A DNA stretch of 64,000 nt. It comes from Microcaldota archaeon (lineage in GTDB: Archaea > Micrarchaeota > Micrarchaeia > Micrarchaeales > Micrarchaeaceae). This document shows positions 53,166 to 62,733 of the stretch, one piece after another; within the stretch, counting starts at the first letter, position 1; every line of letters starts with the position of its first letter. The stretch covers positions 22,542 through 86,541 of the forward strand of contig JAJZBL010000005.1 in assembly GCA_021798935.1 (NCBI GenBank), given 5' to 3'. The position numbers and the translations under genes were made by a program. The notes beneath the pieces were generated by a model. It saw nothing but the letters and a program-made list of their open reading frames with translations, searched no databases and was not told where the DNA came from.

Positions 53166-53735
53166 ATGCTAATTGAACTTAAAGATGGAAAAAAGATAAG
53201 GATAGGAAAACTTATAACTATAAAATATAAACAGACTAAAATAAAATTTGGACAAAAAGGTCTAAATCAAGAATACAATTGTATAAAATACTTGCATCAT
53301 AATAGAGAGGTTTCATTTATATATGAATACAGGATTTATGCATTTTACAACCATGAAACTTGCGGTTTTGTTAAAGTCTGCAACACTCCTGCCTTGAATA
53401 ATGATTTTCAAAGCAAACACATTGGTGAAATTGGTTATATATTTTCAAAGAGGTTTCAAGGTAGTGGATTACCTTATTTTATGGTATATTACTTAGCAAA
53501 GGTAATGCATAAGAGGGGTATAAAAATTTTATTGGCTTCAATTTCATCAAGCAATAAGAAATCTATAAAATTTACAGAAAATTGCGGTGGCACTTTAGTT
53601 GGTATCTTTAAAAATACTGTAAAGCTAAGGAAGGGATATGAAGATAATATTTGGATAGAAGCTACAACCACAGATTTTATTAATAATAGCAGGAATAGGT
53701 GGAAACAGAAAGGTATAAAAGTGATTAGAATTTAA
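53166..53735 (+). CDS. GNAT-family N-acetyltransferase
   Basis: 189 residues. The acetyl-CoA loop is in IGYIFSKRFQGSGLPYFMV (Q-x-G-x-G/A form, R-F-Q-G-S-G), then KILLASISSSNKKSIKFTENCGGTLVG, the usual beta5/alpha4 N-x-x-S-x-x-l-x-e-k-x-G-F pattern. The N-terminal part carries the substrate side. The substrate is unknown; its place 26 nt after tRNA-Glu may be chance. Confidence 0.8.
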   Translation: MLIELKDGKKIRIGKLITIKYKQTKIKFGQKGLNQEYNCIKYLHHNREVSFIYEYRIYAFYNHETCGFVKVCNTPALNNDFQSKHIGEIGYIFSKRFQGSGLPYFMVYYLAKVMHKRGIKILLASISSSNKKSIKFTENCGGTLVGIFKNTVKLRKGYEDNIWIEATTTDFINNSRNRWKQKGIKVIRI

Positions 53736-53901
53736 TTCTAATTAATAATATGCTTAAGTTAAATAATGATATTTCTTTTTTTATCATATAAAATTAGGCT
53801 TTCAGATTTTATATCTAATTATAAAAAGCTTAAATCCACTGTTATCTTAGCAGTTTATATATTATATTTAAAAATCTTTGCACTGAAATATAATTGATAA
53901 C

Positions 53902-54225
53902 ATGTCTGCAAAACCTAAAAAAAATGTTTCTGGAGATAAAACTGATAATTTAACTTTCTTGATCACATACTTGCTGGAATGGCTTACTGGCTTGATAGTA
54001 TACTTTACAGTCGGACAAAATGATAAGAGAGCAAGATTCCATGCAATCCAAGCTATAGTGCTTGGCATAGTATCTATAATATTAAGCTTCATTTTGGACT
54101 TCGTATTCCTTCCTCTATCTGGAATCGTAGCTTTCTTAATATGGCTTTATGGAATGTATATAGGTTACGAAGCTTACAAGGGAGTCGATGTGAAGATTCC
54201 TATATTATCTGATTATTTGAAGTAA
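53902..54225 (+). CDS. DUF4870/Tic20-like small membrane protein
   Basis: 107 residues with three or four hydrophobic helices. The segment DNLTFLITYLLEWLTGLIVY and then ARFHAIQAIVLGI matches DUF4870 (the R-F-H-A-x-Q-A motif). The protein ends in a short hydrophilic tail. Its function is not established. Confidence 0.82.
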   Translation: MSAKPKKNVSGDKTDNLTFLITYLLEWLTGLIVYFTVGQNDKRARFHAIQAIVLGIVSIILSFILDFVFLPLSGIVAFLIWLYGMYIGYEAYKGVDVKIPILSDYLK

Positions 54226-54463
54226 CCTTTATGCTACCAAGTTGTCTATTTTATTTTGTTATTTTTCTTTAAGCTTGGATTAGGAAAATATAATTTATTT
54301 ATTGGTCTCTTGGCTGGCATAACTGATATATTGATGTTTTATTACATCAATTTGCCTTATTCTACCATATAATATTAGGATTTTATACAAATTATTGAAT
54401 TAGATTTTATAATTTTAGATAATTAATAAATATTATTTATGCAGTATTATAAATGATGTTGGA

Positions 54464-54676
54464 ATGAGAAACTTTTTCAAAGAGGCAAAAAAAGAGAAAA
54501 GGATAAGTGAGGATACTGGAATAAAATTTTTGAGAGACAAAGAGTATTCATTAAAGTTTAACAGGCTTTTTAAATCTTCAATTGAGGCAATAGAAAAAGA
54601 TCCTGAATTGGAAAAAGAACTTGAAAAATTTACCCCTAACAAATTTTCTAAAAAATCAAGCAAGCTTAGAAAATAA
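54464..54676 (+). CDS. Small basic uncharacterised protein (70 aa)
   Basis: Highly charged (Lys/Glu) and probably helical (SSIEAIEKDPELEKELEKFT), with a basic start and end. The opposite-strand frame (54433-54663) has Leu/Ser/Phe-rich composition typical of a shadow. No clear ribosome-binding motif is seen (GTTGGA before the ATG). It converges with the JAB-like gene, 9 nt away. Confidence 0.5.
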   Translation: MRNFFKEAKKEKRISEDTGIKFLRDKEYSLKFNRLFKSSIEAIEKDPELEKELEKFTPNKFSKKSSKLRK

Positions 54677-54685
54677 GTATTTATT

Positions 54686-55609
54686 TTATATTTTTATTGA
54701 TATATTTCCACGCTTATAATCAAGCATAGCATTCTTTATCTGATCCCCTACTATGTAAAGCAGATCGGGATTGTAGCCCCTTCTCAATTTCATATAAGGC
54801 CTAACTACCTCTTTAAGATATAAATCGGACCTTCCGCCTTTTAATTTTATATTTTTTATACCATTACTAAGTAATGCTTTATTAACTTCTTTCTTGAGGA
54901 CTTTTAATGAAAGTATGTTCTTATAATATGTAGGTTCAAAATGGTATTTGTTGACATCTGTTGTAGTAATATAATTTAACTCGCTAAATACATGCTTTGC
55001 TCCTTGTGTTGTTCTTGCAAACTTTTTGATTCTTTTATCTTTGTACTTTTTATTTTTGTCCCAGCCAACAACTTCATAAGAAGTTTTCTCCAATCCTATA
55101 CCTGTAAGATGATATAAGCTAAGGCCTTTTGATGATTTTAACTTCTTTCCTCCAAACTGTATACCACTATAGACTTCTTGAAATCCCAATGCCTTTGCAT
55201 AACTGTCAAATTCTATGAACGCATTTGAATCGGTATATCCTGGCTCATTACTAGAAAACTTTGTATAATCTTGGTCTGGATGAACATGTACTCTTATTAT
55301 AGAGGTATAACCTTTCTTCCTTAATCTCTTCAATTGCTTTAATTCTTTATTCTCATTTTTTACTTCAACACTATCCCTTAGCCTTTTAAGCCCTTTCATA
55401 GGTATATATTTAGAAAACTGCGGCGCACCGATGTTTGCATCATACTTACCAATGAGGTAACCTGCGGTTTCATATTTTCTATCAAAATCGTATATCATCT
55501 GCGATAATGCATATCCAGATAGTTTTGGAGAAAATTTAGTTGAAACTGAAGGTAAGTGGAATCTTATATTCCCTAACTGCAGATACTTATCGCTTGTTAC
55601 CGAAGGCAT
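54686..55609 (-). CDS. Putative JAB/MPN-domain protein, degenerate metal motif
   Basis: 307 residues. Residues 45-60 read YETAGYLIGKYD, matching the E-x2-G-x-L-x-G start of JAB/MPN isopeptidase domains, and about 60 residues on comes IIRVHVHPDQDYTKFSSNE followed by GYTDSNAF. The H-x-H-P is as in JAMM enzymes, but the expected S-x2-D is not clean (G-Y-T-D or S-S-N-E instead). The C-terminal half is basic and unknown. No ubiquitin-like gene is nearby. The domain call is moderate. Confidence 0.5.
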   Translation of the reverse strand: MPSVTSDKYLQLGNIRFHLPSVSTKFSPKLSGYALSQMIYDFDRKYETAGYLIGKYDANIGAPQFSKYIPMKGLKRLRDSVEVKNENKELKQLKRLRKKGYTSIIRVHVHPDQDYTKFSSNEPGYTDSNAFIEFDSYAKALGFQEVYSGIQFGGKKLKSSKGLSLYHLTGIGLEKTSYEVVGWDKNKKYKDKRIKKFARTTQGAKHVFSELNYITTTDVNKYHFEPTYYKNILSLKVLKKEVNKALLSNGIKNIKLKGGRSDLYLKEVVRPYMKLRRGYNPDLLYIVGDQIKNAMLDYKRGNISIKI

Positions 55610-55641
55610 ATTTAAACCTCTATATTGATATTATTTTGCAT

Positions 55642-58600
55642 TTAGCTTCCAGGGACATCTGGACCTCCTGTAACCGCCAGCACTGCGACACCTTCAGTTA
55701 CATTGTATGGATATACCGTTCCACTATTCCAGCTGCTTATAGTGCCACCATTTGCAAATGCATAATGTACCCCTTCATAGCCAGCTATAGATGCATTTTC
55801 ACCTCCTACACAGTATATGACACTCTCACCTTGAAGGCTATCATAGTATGAGGCACAGCTTTCATCTTTTGCACCTCTTGGATATTTTGCCTGTTGTGTC
55901 CATGTTCCTACATTTCCATTGCTTATAGGTGCAGACCATACTTGGTTATATGTGCATGCAACTTTTGCTACTCCATACAGATTACATCCTTGGGCCACAT
56001 AACCTCCCACACAATAGATGTAACCATTGCTTGCAGTACAACTCAATTGAGTTACATAATATGGATAGCTACCTTGTTGAACGAATGAGCCTATGGTACC
56101 ATTTGAATTTACTTTTACAGAATAAACTGCATCGGTAGCGGTACTTTCAACAGAAGATGACTGTCCTCCTACAAAATATATATATCCATCATAAGCTACT
56201 GCAGCTTCATTACGTACATAATCTTTTATTGGATAGTCTCCTACATTTGTCCAACTACTTGATTCTCTAGGGTTATAATAAAGCGTTGCTTCATCGACAT
56301 GATTATATACACAGGTAACTGATACAAGACCATAAAGCTCTTTGCACCCATTAAGTCTTTCTCCTCCTATATAATACATGTAGTCTCCAGATATTACAGC
56401 TGGAGCATCTGTTGATGCATGGTTAAGTGTATTATTGCCAGGTGGGGACTGTACATACCATTTATTATTTTGTATTCCAGATGGGGTTAATGATGCAGAT
56501 TCTACTTGGTAATACTCATTTATAGTTGCATTATCTCCTCCTGCACACCATACTATAGGATAACTATAGGTTGAATTTGTTGTTTCTAAAGCGCATCCCT
56601 GATTTGATACAGAAGATTCGCTATTATCTCCATTGTTCATAGTCCCATTAGGGCCAAATATACTTTCTGTTTCATGCCAGCTGCCCATTGCTCCACTACT
56701 ATAGTTTATTGGAGCATAATAAACATGGTTTGTTGTATAGCCTGCAGAAGCATCCCATCCTGCTATGTAATAAAGATCTAATGAGATAAAGTTTGCAGTA
56801 ACATACAATGGGTAATCACCTATATATGCATAATATGGATTATATGGGCTATCAGAAGGGCATCCATCATTTCCAGGAGCACTGCAACTAAAGCTTTCAA
56901 AGGACCATTCCGCAGTTGATGTTACATTTGCATGTAATGTTATCTGAGCACTTGAATTTGGAGAATAATATGCCCAACTACCTGCTGAAGGTGTTGATGA
57001 TCCTCCATTAGATGGATTTATAGACATATATAGTCCCACCAAGAAGTCTGCACGCTCTGTAAATGGTTTAGTTGGAACTGTCATTATGAGTGGGTTTGAT
57101 GTATTTAATACTGTTTCGGTTGTTGTAGATGTTGTAGTCCCTGTTGTATAATATGTGCACAATTCAGCTTCACAGCTACTCTCTTTAAGTGTATGGCAGT
57201 CAGTCAAACCTGTTGATGGACAGTCATCAGACTCGCCACATGTGTTGCTTTCTACACACCCATGTGCAGTCTTGGTTGTAGTTGTTGTGGTCACTGTCTT
57301 CGTTTGATTTGAATATCCAGACCAATTGTCAAATTTATATCCAGTATTTGCTGATGCAGATAGTGTTATAGTGGTATTTGGTATCTGCCAGCCACTGCCT
57401 GGTGACAATGAAGATGCTGCATTTGATGGATAAGAAAATTCTGTCAAGTATACGTAGTTATCTGCCTGCTCTGTGAATGGAACTGTTGGGACTGTCATTG
57501 TATAAGGATAGGAACTGCTATTTGAATAACCTACCCATTCCCTAAACTTGTATCCGGTATTGTTCGTTTCAGACAATGTAATTGAAGTTCCTGGGAAGTA
57601 CCAGCCGCTTCCAGGTTTCAGTGATGACACTGCCGTTGAAGGATAGTAGGTTTCTGTCAAGTAAACATCGTAGTTTGCCTGCTCTGTGAATGGAACTGTT
57701 GGGACTGTCATTGTAAATGATGATGAGGTACTCTTTTCATAACCTGTCCAGTTCACAAACCTGTATCCAGTATTGTTAGTTTCTGACAATGTAATTGATG
57801 AATTTGGCGCATACCAGCCACTGCCTGGTTTCAATGAAGATGCACCAGTTGAAGGGTAGGAAAGTTCAGTAAGGTAAACATCGTAGTTTGCCTGCTCTGT
57901 GAATGGGGTTGTTGGGACTGTCATCGAAAATGATGATGAAGTGCTGCTCTCATAGCCATTCCAATTTACAAATAAATATCCTGTGTTATTTGTTTCAGAC
58001 AATGTAATTGAAGTACCTGGGAAGTACCATCCGCTGCCTGGTGAAAGTGTCTTTGCACCTCCTGAAGGGTAGGAAAGTTCAGTAAGGTAAACATCGTAGT
58101 TTGCCTGCTCTGTGAAACTTTCATTAGGGACAGTCATTTTAAATGATGCAGAATTGCTCTTATCATAACCTGTCCAGTTTACAAATTTGTATCCTGTATT
58201 GTTAGTTTCAGACAATGTAATTGTAGAGCCTACAAGGTACCAGCCACTTCCTGGCGACAATGAAGATGCTCCATTTGATGGATATGAAAGTTCAGTCAGG
58301 TATGTTTCGTATTCTGCAGTTTCATTAAATGGAGAACTTGGTGCACTCATTGTGAAACTTGAGGAATTGCCACTGTCATATCCTGCCCATTTTCCGAACT
58401 TATACCCTGTTGTATTTACTTCCGTGAAATATAATGATGCTCCTGGAGAAACCCAAAAAACTACGGATGATTTAGTTGATCCTCCCGGTGATACTGTTGC
58501 CTTGCCATCTCCTGGTTCATGGACACTTAAGGTCAAAGCGACAGCATAATTTGCAGTCTCTTCAAATGGTGTAGTAGGCACTTTTATTGAAAAGGAACTA

Positions 58601-60630
58601 TTAAGTGAACTGAACTGCCCAGTCCAATTATTGAATTTGTATCCGGTATTGTTAGTTTCTGACAATGTCATCGAAGCTCCTGGAACATACCAGCCGCTGC
58701 CTGGTGAAAGTGTCTTTGCACCTCCTGAAGGAGATGAAAGTTCAGTAAGGTAAACATCGTAGTTTGCCTGCTCTGTGAAGTCGGTATTTGGGACTGTCAT
58801 TGTGAACGAAGAGGACGCATTGTCTTCATAGCCTGTCCACCCTGAAAATTCATACCCTGTGTTGTTTGTTTCTGACAATGTAATTGATGAATTTGGCGCA
58901 TACCAGCCACTGCCTGGTGACAATGAAGATGCTGCACCAGATGGAGAAGCAAGTTCATTTAAATATACATCGTATTCTGCAGTCTCTTCTATTGGATAAT
59001 CCATTGTTATAGTGGGCGATGTATCATTTCCTGTATAATTTCCATCTCCGGAACCTACGTATTCGTAGAACTTGAATACTGAACTTTCTGGAGATTCTCC
59101 CAATGTTACCTTTGCTCCATAAGATTCAGGATAACTTTTAAATGTTGAGGAATTTGTAGATGCATTTGCAGGGGTTGATGCAGTTATCGTGCCATCGCCT
59201 CCTGGAATTACTCTCAAGGACAGCATAGGATCAAAATTTGCAGTTTCGTTTACGGGATTGGACATTACCACAGTAGGGGATGCACTGGTCCCTGAATAGC
59301 ATGTACTTCCTATTGATGTAGGTGCGGTGCAGGTCCAGTTTGCGAAAATCCATTCATTTGAATTTGATGATTTCGCAAAAAGCTGCACTGAAGAATCTTT
59401 TTTGAAGTAACCGCTTGGATATGTAGGGGATGAAGACACAGATCCTGCTGAATAGGAAGGATTTGCATTTTCATTTAACTTGTAATATGTAGTATAATTA
59501 AATGAAACTGTTGTTGAATTGCAGTATACAGGTATGGACCCTGTTGAATTGTAATACTTTACGCCATTTGATTCAGCATAAGAAAAGTTTTCATATGCTT
59601 CATTTGTTTCCAATGTAATCTGTGATGGTGTTGAATAGTTAAGTTCGGAATCGCATATTGTAGTTCCAGTGCCGTTTTTCGTGAACGTTGTGCTGTTAAC
59701 GGGTGTTGTAATGGTAACTTTCCCTAAAGGCACATTAAATATCAGATGGTACTCAGTTACAGGAGAGAAGTTTATGTAAACATAGTTGCTTGTTTGGTTT
59801 CCGAAAGTCGCATTGACTTTTATATTTCCAAGTGTTGTTCCATATACGAATGAATGTGCAATTCCCTGTGATGATGTAGATGCATAAGTAGGAGACAATG
59901 TTTCTTCGTCAGGGGTTTCAGTGAAATTTACCGTTGATCCTGCAAGAGGATAGCCAAGGAATATAACATTTGCAGTGAGTTCATCTGGATAATTGTTAGC
60001 AGGCCACCTTCCGTTAAGGCCACTCTTTGCATTTAATGAAATTGACAAGGAAGGTTTTACAACCAATGCGACGTGTGCATTGAATTTTCCAGCATAAATC
60101 TGCTTAGGCGCATTTATACAGGAAGAAAGATTTGATAGCCCACAGTCCTCTGAATTAAGGTAAAGGTTTCCATATGCATATGCATTTATGGGAAGGAATG
60201 TCGATAGATTTGCAATGCATATTATAGATCCTCCGGGAAGAACATAACTTGGATAACAGGAATGAGTGACATTTACTTTGTTATATTCTACAGTTATTGA
60301 TGGATCCTTTATCGCATAATCTTTATTGTTTGTGATAAGCAAAGATATTGTAGATGTATGGGATATGGTGTTTGAACCAAGTTCCATATCCTCGCAGTTT
60401 GCTCCTGTGACAAATGAACAGCTGTTTGGGACCACACTGGAAGGAACTGCAACAAAGAAATAGAGAAGTGATACTATTATTGCAATTATCAATATTGCCC
60501 AACCGTAAGTAACTAAATATTCTAGAGCAGACTGAGCTTCTCTGTGATCTTCTTTAGAGCCAACTTTAATCTCCTTTTTCAATTTATTTATTCCGTTTAG
60601 GTTGGCTCTCTTATTACGGCGGCTTGCCAT
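55642..60630 (-). CDS. Giant surface protein: pilin-type anchor, InlB-like repeats, kelch-like C-terminus
   Basis: 1662 residues. After a basic cytoplasmic start, EAQSALEYLVTYGWAILIIA is a class III (archaeal prepilin) signal, cleaved before the Q. Residues 100-550 hold degenerate beta units. About 553-1196 hold eight repeats of about 70 residues, each with LSPGSGWY, TLSETNNTGYKF, W-x-GY and TMTVP-x-x-PFTEQANYDVYLTE elements, similar to divergent InlB B-repeats. The last ~400 residues have kelch-like units (YIYFVGGQSS, YIYCVGGY, VIYCVGGEN). Over fifty N-x-S/T sequons suggest heavy glycosylation. A cell-surface adhesin or pilus-tip role is inferred. Confidence 0.85.
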   Translation of the reverse strand: MASRRNKRANLNGINKLKKEIKVGSKEDHREAQSALEYLVTYGWAILIIAIIVSLLYFFVAVPSSVVPNSCSFVTGANCEDMELGSNTISHTSTISLLITNNKDYAIKDPSITVEYNKVNVTHSCYPSYVLPGGSIICIANLSTFLPINAYAYGNLYLNSEDCGLSNLSSCINAPKQIYAGKFNAHVALVVKPSLSISLNAKSGLNGRWPANNYPDELTANVIFLGYPLAGSTVNFTETPDEETLSPTYASTSSQGIAHSFVYGTTLGNIKVNATFGNQTSNYVYINFSPVTEYHLIFNVPLGKVTITTPVNSTTFTKNGTGTTICDSELNYSTPSQITLETNEAYENFSYAESNGVKYYNSTGSIPVYCNSTTVSFNYTTYYKLNENANPSYSAGSVSSSPTYPSGYFKKDSSVQLFAKSSNSNEWIFANWTCTAPTSIGSTCYSGTSASPTVVMSNPVNETANFDPMLSLRVIPGGDGTITASTPANASTNSSTFKSYPESYGAKVTLGESPESSVFKFYEYVGSGDGNYTGNDTSPTITMDYPIEETAEYDVYLNELASPSGAASSLSPGSGWYAPNSSITLSETNNTGYEFSGWTGYEDNASSSFTMTVPNTDFTEQANYDVYLTELSSPSGGAKTLSPGSGWYVPGASMTLSETNNTGYKFNNWTGQFSSLNSSFSIKVPTTPFEETANYAVALTLSVHEPGDGKATVSPGGSTKSSVVFWVSPGASLYFTEVNTTGYKFGKWAGYDSGNSSSFTMSAPSSPFNETAEYETYLTELSYPSNGASSLSPGSGWYLVGSTITLSETNNTGYKFVNWTGYDKSNSASFKMTVPNESFTEQANYDVYLTELSYPSGGAKTLSPGSGWYFPGTSITLSETNNTGYLFVNWNGYESSTSSSFSMTVPTTPFTEQANYDVYLTELSYPSTGASSLKPGSGWYAPNSSITLSETNNTGYRFVNWTGYEKSTSSSFTMTVPTVPFTEQANYDVYLTETYYPSTAVSSLKPGSGWYFPGTSITLSETNNTGYKFREWVGYSNSSSYPYTMTVPTVPFTEQADNYVYLTEFSYPSNAASSLSPGSGWQIPNTTITLSASANTGYKFDNWSGYSNQTKTVTTTTTTKTAHGCVESNTCGESDDCPSTGLTDCHTLKESSCEAELCTYYTTGTTTSTTTETVLNTSNPLIMTVPTKPFTERADFLVGLYMSINPSNGGSSTPSAGSWAYYSPNSSAQITLHANVTSTAEWSFESFSCSAPGNDGCPSDSPYNPYYAYIGDYPLYVTANFISLDLYYIAGWDASAGYTTNHVYYAPINYSSGAMGSWHETESIFGPNGTMNNGDNSESSVSNQGCALETTNSTYSYPIVWCAGGDNATINEYYQVESASLTPSGIQNNKWYVQSPPGNNTLNHASTDAPAVISGDYMYYIGGERLNGCKELYGLVSVTCVYNHVDEATLYYNPRESSSWTNVGDYPIKDYVRNEAAVAYDGYIYFVGGQSSSVESTATDAVYSVKVNSNGTIGSFVQQGSYPYYVTQLSCTASNGYIYCVGGYVAQGCNLYGVAKVACTYNQVWSAPISNGNVGTWTQQAKYPRGAKDESCASYYDSLQGESVIYCVGGENASIAGYEGVHYAFANGGTISSWNSGTVYPYNVTEGVAVLAVTGGPDVPGS
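57045..58975 (-). repeat. Tandem in-frame coding repeats (about 8 units of 207-220 bp; one unit enlarged)
   Basis: The codons for GYKF-W-x-GY ... FTEQANYDVYLTEL recur about every 210 bp, with blocks nearly identical at DNA level (for example AACATCGTAGTTTGCCTGCT, seen on the plus strand at several places). The unit at the 57.05-57.42 kb end has an insert of about 60 codons that is Thr- and Cys-rich. Two units (around 58.35-58.55 kb and the one near 58.6 kb) are more diverged. Such repeats expand and contract by recombination. Confidence 0.88.
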
Positions 60631-60729
60631 TTATATCTAATATATAATCATATTTATATTATTTAATAGTTTTCTTTAAAAATCAATTAACCTTACTATT
60701 TAAATATTATTATAACCTATCTTAAAATT

Positions 60730-61695
60730 ATGAAGATTTTAATTCAATTCCCTGAGGGACTTAAGGATAAAGTTTTTGACTATGCTAAAGAGTTAGAGAA
60801 AGAGGGCAACGAAGTCTACATAGATGCACATCCGACATTTGGTGCATGCGACCTTGCAATAGATGAAGCTAAAATGCTTAAAGTGGATAAATTGATACAT
60901 TTTGGTCATGCTGAATATGGCCATGATAGGCTTCCTAAAGATTTGGGGTTTGAGATAGAATACAATGAGTATAAGATAGATGCACCGCTAGACTTGCTAC
61001 CTGGATCTCTGGAATATTTAAAAGGTTATAATGTTATAGGGTTGGTTACTACCATCCAGCATCAGCATCAACTTAAGGATATAAAAGAGTTCTATGAAAA
61101 AAATGGAAAATCAATTAAGATAGGAAAGCCTTATGGTTTAGCTAGGAGAGAGGGCCAAGTGCTTGGATGCGATGTGGGAAGTGCAACTACTATAGATAAA
61201 GATGTTGATGCCTTTGTATACTTTGGTGGCGGGGTATTCCATCCATTGGGCGCTGTTATAGCGACAACCAAGCCTTTCCTTATAATAGATCCATTCAATG
61301 GAGAAGTTAAATTTATAGACTATATGAGAGAACAGTACAGCAAGAGGCGCAAAGGCCTTATAATGTCATCCCTAAATGCAAAGAAATTTGGCATATTGGT
61401 GAGCACTAAAAATGGGCAGTACAATAAAGCCCTTGCTGACTTGCTTAAGAAAAAGATAGAGTCATTTGGGTTGCAGGCAGAGATCCTTATAACAAACACT
61501 TTTGATTTCGGATCAATAGATAATATGATCGATATAGATGCTTTTGTGAATACCGCTTGCCCTAGAATAGCTATAGATGATATAGATAGGGTAAGGAAAC
61601 CATTATTGGATGCAAATGAGCTCATGGAGGTACTTAAGATAAAAGAGGATTCTAATAAGCTCAAAGAAATGGCAGAATCAGGATCTCAATCCTGA
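60730..61695 (+). CDS. dph2: Diphthamide synthase Dph2 (archaeal)
   Basis: 321 residues. Three cysteines, near residues 39 (FGACDLA), 146 (VLGCDVGS) and 277 (TACPRIAIDD), ligate the non-classical radical-SAM 4Fe-4S cluster. YFGGGVFHPLGAVIAT and VVTTIQHQ-like segments (here GLVTTIQHQHQL) are family landmarks. It moves a 3-amino-3-carboxypropyl group from SAM to a His of EF-2, the first step of diphthamide formation. No promoter or ribosome-binding motif is obvious; a leaderless mRNA is possible. Confidence 0.95.
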   Translation: MKILIQFPEGLKDKVFDYAKELEKEGNEVYIDAHPTFGACDLAIDEAKMLKVDKLIHFGHAEYGHDRLPKDLGFEIEYNEYKIDAPLDLLPGSLEYLKGYNVIGLVTTIQHQHQLKDIKEFYEKNGKSIKIGKPYGLARREGQVLGCDVGSATTIDKDVDAFVYFGGGVFHPLGAVIATTKPFLIIDPFNGEVKFIDYMREQYSKRRKGLIMSSLNAKKFGILVSTKNGQYNKALADLLKKKIESFGLQAEILITNTFDFGSIDNMIDIDAFVNTACPRIAIDDIDRVRKPLLDANELMEVLKIKEDSNKLKEMAESGSQS

Positions 61696-61719
61696 TTTTA
61701 AGGCAGAAGAAATAGGAAA

Positions 61720-62226
61720 TCAGATTTTTGACTCTTTCAAATTCTCTATTGCTACTTCTTTTGAATCGAATTTCTCGAATTTCATGAACTTTCCTTTTTC
61801 AAGCTCCTTGTAATGCTCGAAGAAGTGCTTGATTTTGTCCTTCATGTACTGAGGGAAGTCATCTATGTCTTTTATGCTTGAAAATGATGGATCTACCTTG
61901 TCCACTGGAACCGCTATGACCTTATTATCGGATCCCTCTTCATCAGACATTATAGCTATTCCTATTGGCCTGCACTTTATTATATTCCCTGATCCTATAG
62001 GCTGTTGGGAGATTACAAGAATATCTAATGGATCTCCATCTTTAGCCTTTGTCCCCAATGCAAATCCATAGTTTGTTGGATACACCATTGAGGTGAAAAG
62101 AAACCTATCTACGACCACATTATCCAATTCTGGCTTGTATTCATATTTTATTCCACTTCCCATTGGAATCTCTATAAAGGAGTAGAAAGTTTCAGGAAAA
62201 TCTTCTGTTTGCTTAGAAAAATTCAT
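61720..62226 (-). CDS. ppa: Inorganic pyrophosphatase (family I)
   Basis: 168 residues from ATG 62226, with GGTGC 7 nt upstream (the frame is open to 62235). [19 protein letters not shown] at the start, [14 protein letters not shown], and the metal site [10 protein letters not shown] (D-x-D-P-x-D), then [12 protein letters not shown]. All standard family I residues are present. It lies 73 nt after the 16S 3' end on the same strand. Confidence 0.96.
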   Translation of the reverse strand: MNFSKQTEDFPETFYSFIEIPMGSGIKYEYKPELDNVVVDRFLFTSMVYPTNYGFALGTKAKDGDPLDILVISQQPIGSGNIIKCRPIGIAIMSDEEGSDNKVIAVPVDKVDPSFSSIKDIDDFPQYMKDKIKHFFEHYKELEKGKFMKFEKFDSKEVAIENLKESKI

Positions 62227-62733
62227 ATGATGCACCTAAATACAAGAAGAATTCAGCTTCGAGAATTAATGCAGGTACCTTAACAACGTTTAATTTTTTG
62301 AGGTGATCTATCCGCAGGTTCCCCTACGGATACCTTGTTATACCTTAGCCCTCCTCGCGAAACCCTAACTCGAAAATACCTAATGGTATCGCCTCGTTAA
62401 AACCTCACTTGGGTGACTTGGTAGGCAGTGTGTGCAAGGAGCAGGGACAAATTCACCGCTCGATAGTGACAAGCGATTACTAGGGATTCCATCTTCATGA
62501 GGGCGAGTTGCAGCCCTCAATCCGAACTTAGGTCAGTTTTAGGGGATTTGCTTTGCCTTTCGGCATTGCGTCCCATTGTGCTGATCTTTGTATGCCGCGT
62601 GTAGCCCGGGAGATTCGGAGCATACTGACGTATCGTCGCTCTCTCCTTCCTCCTCTTTAAACAGAGGCGGTCTCAACAGAGTGCTCAACCTATCTCTAAG
62701 CTGGTGGCAACTGTTGACAAAAGTCTCGCTCGT

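Noticed and set aside
54433..54663. Minus-strand frame opposite the small basic gene
   Set aside because: Leu/Ser/Phe-rich composition typical of a shadow, and no ribosome-binding motif; the plus-strand frame is better.
55642..60630. Tandem repeats as a CRISPR array
   Set aside because: The unit is about 210 bp, in frame with the coding sequence, with no unique spacers and no cas genes nearby.
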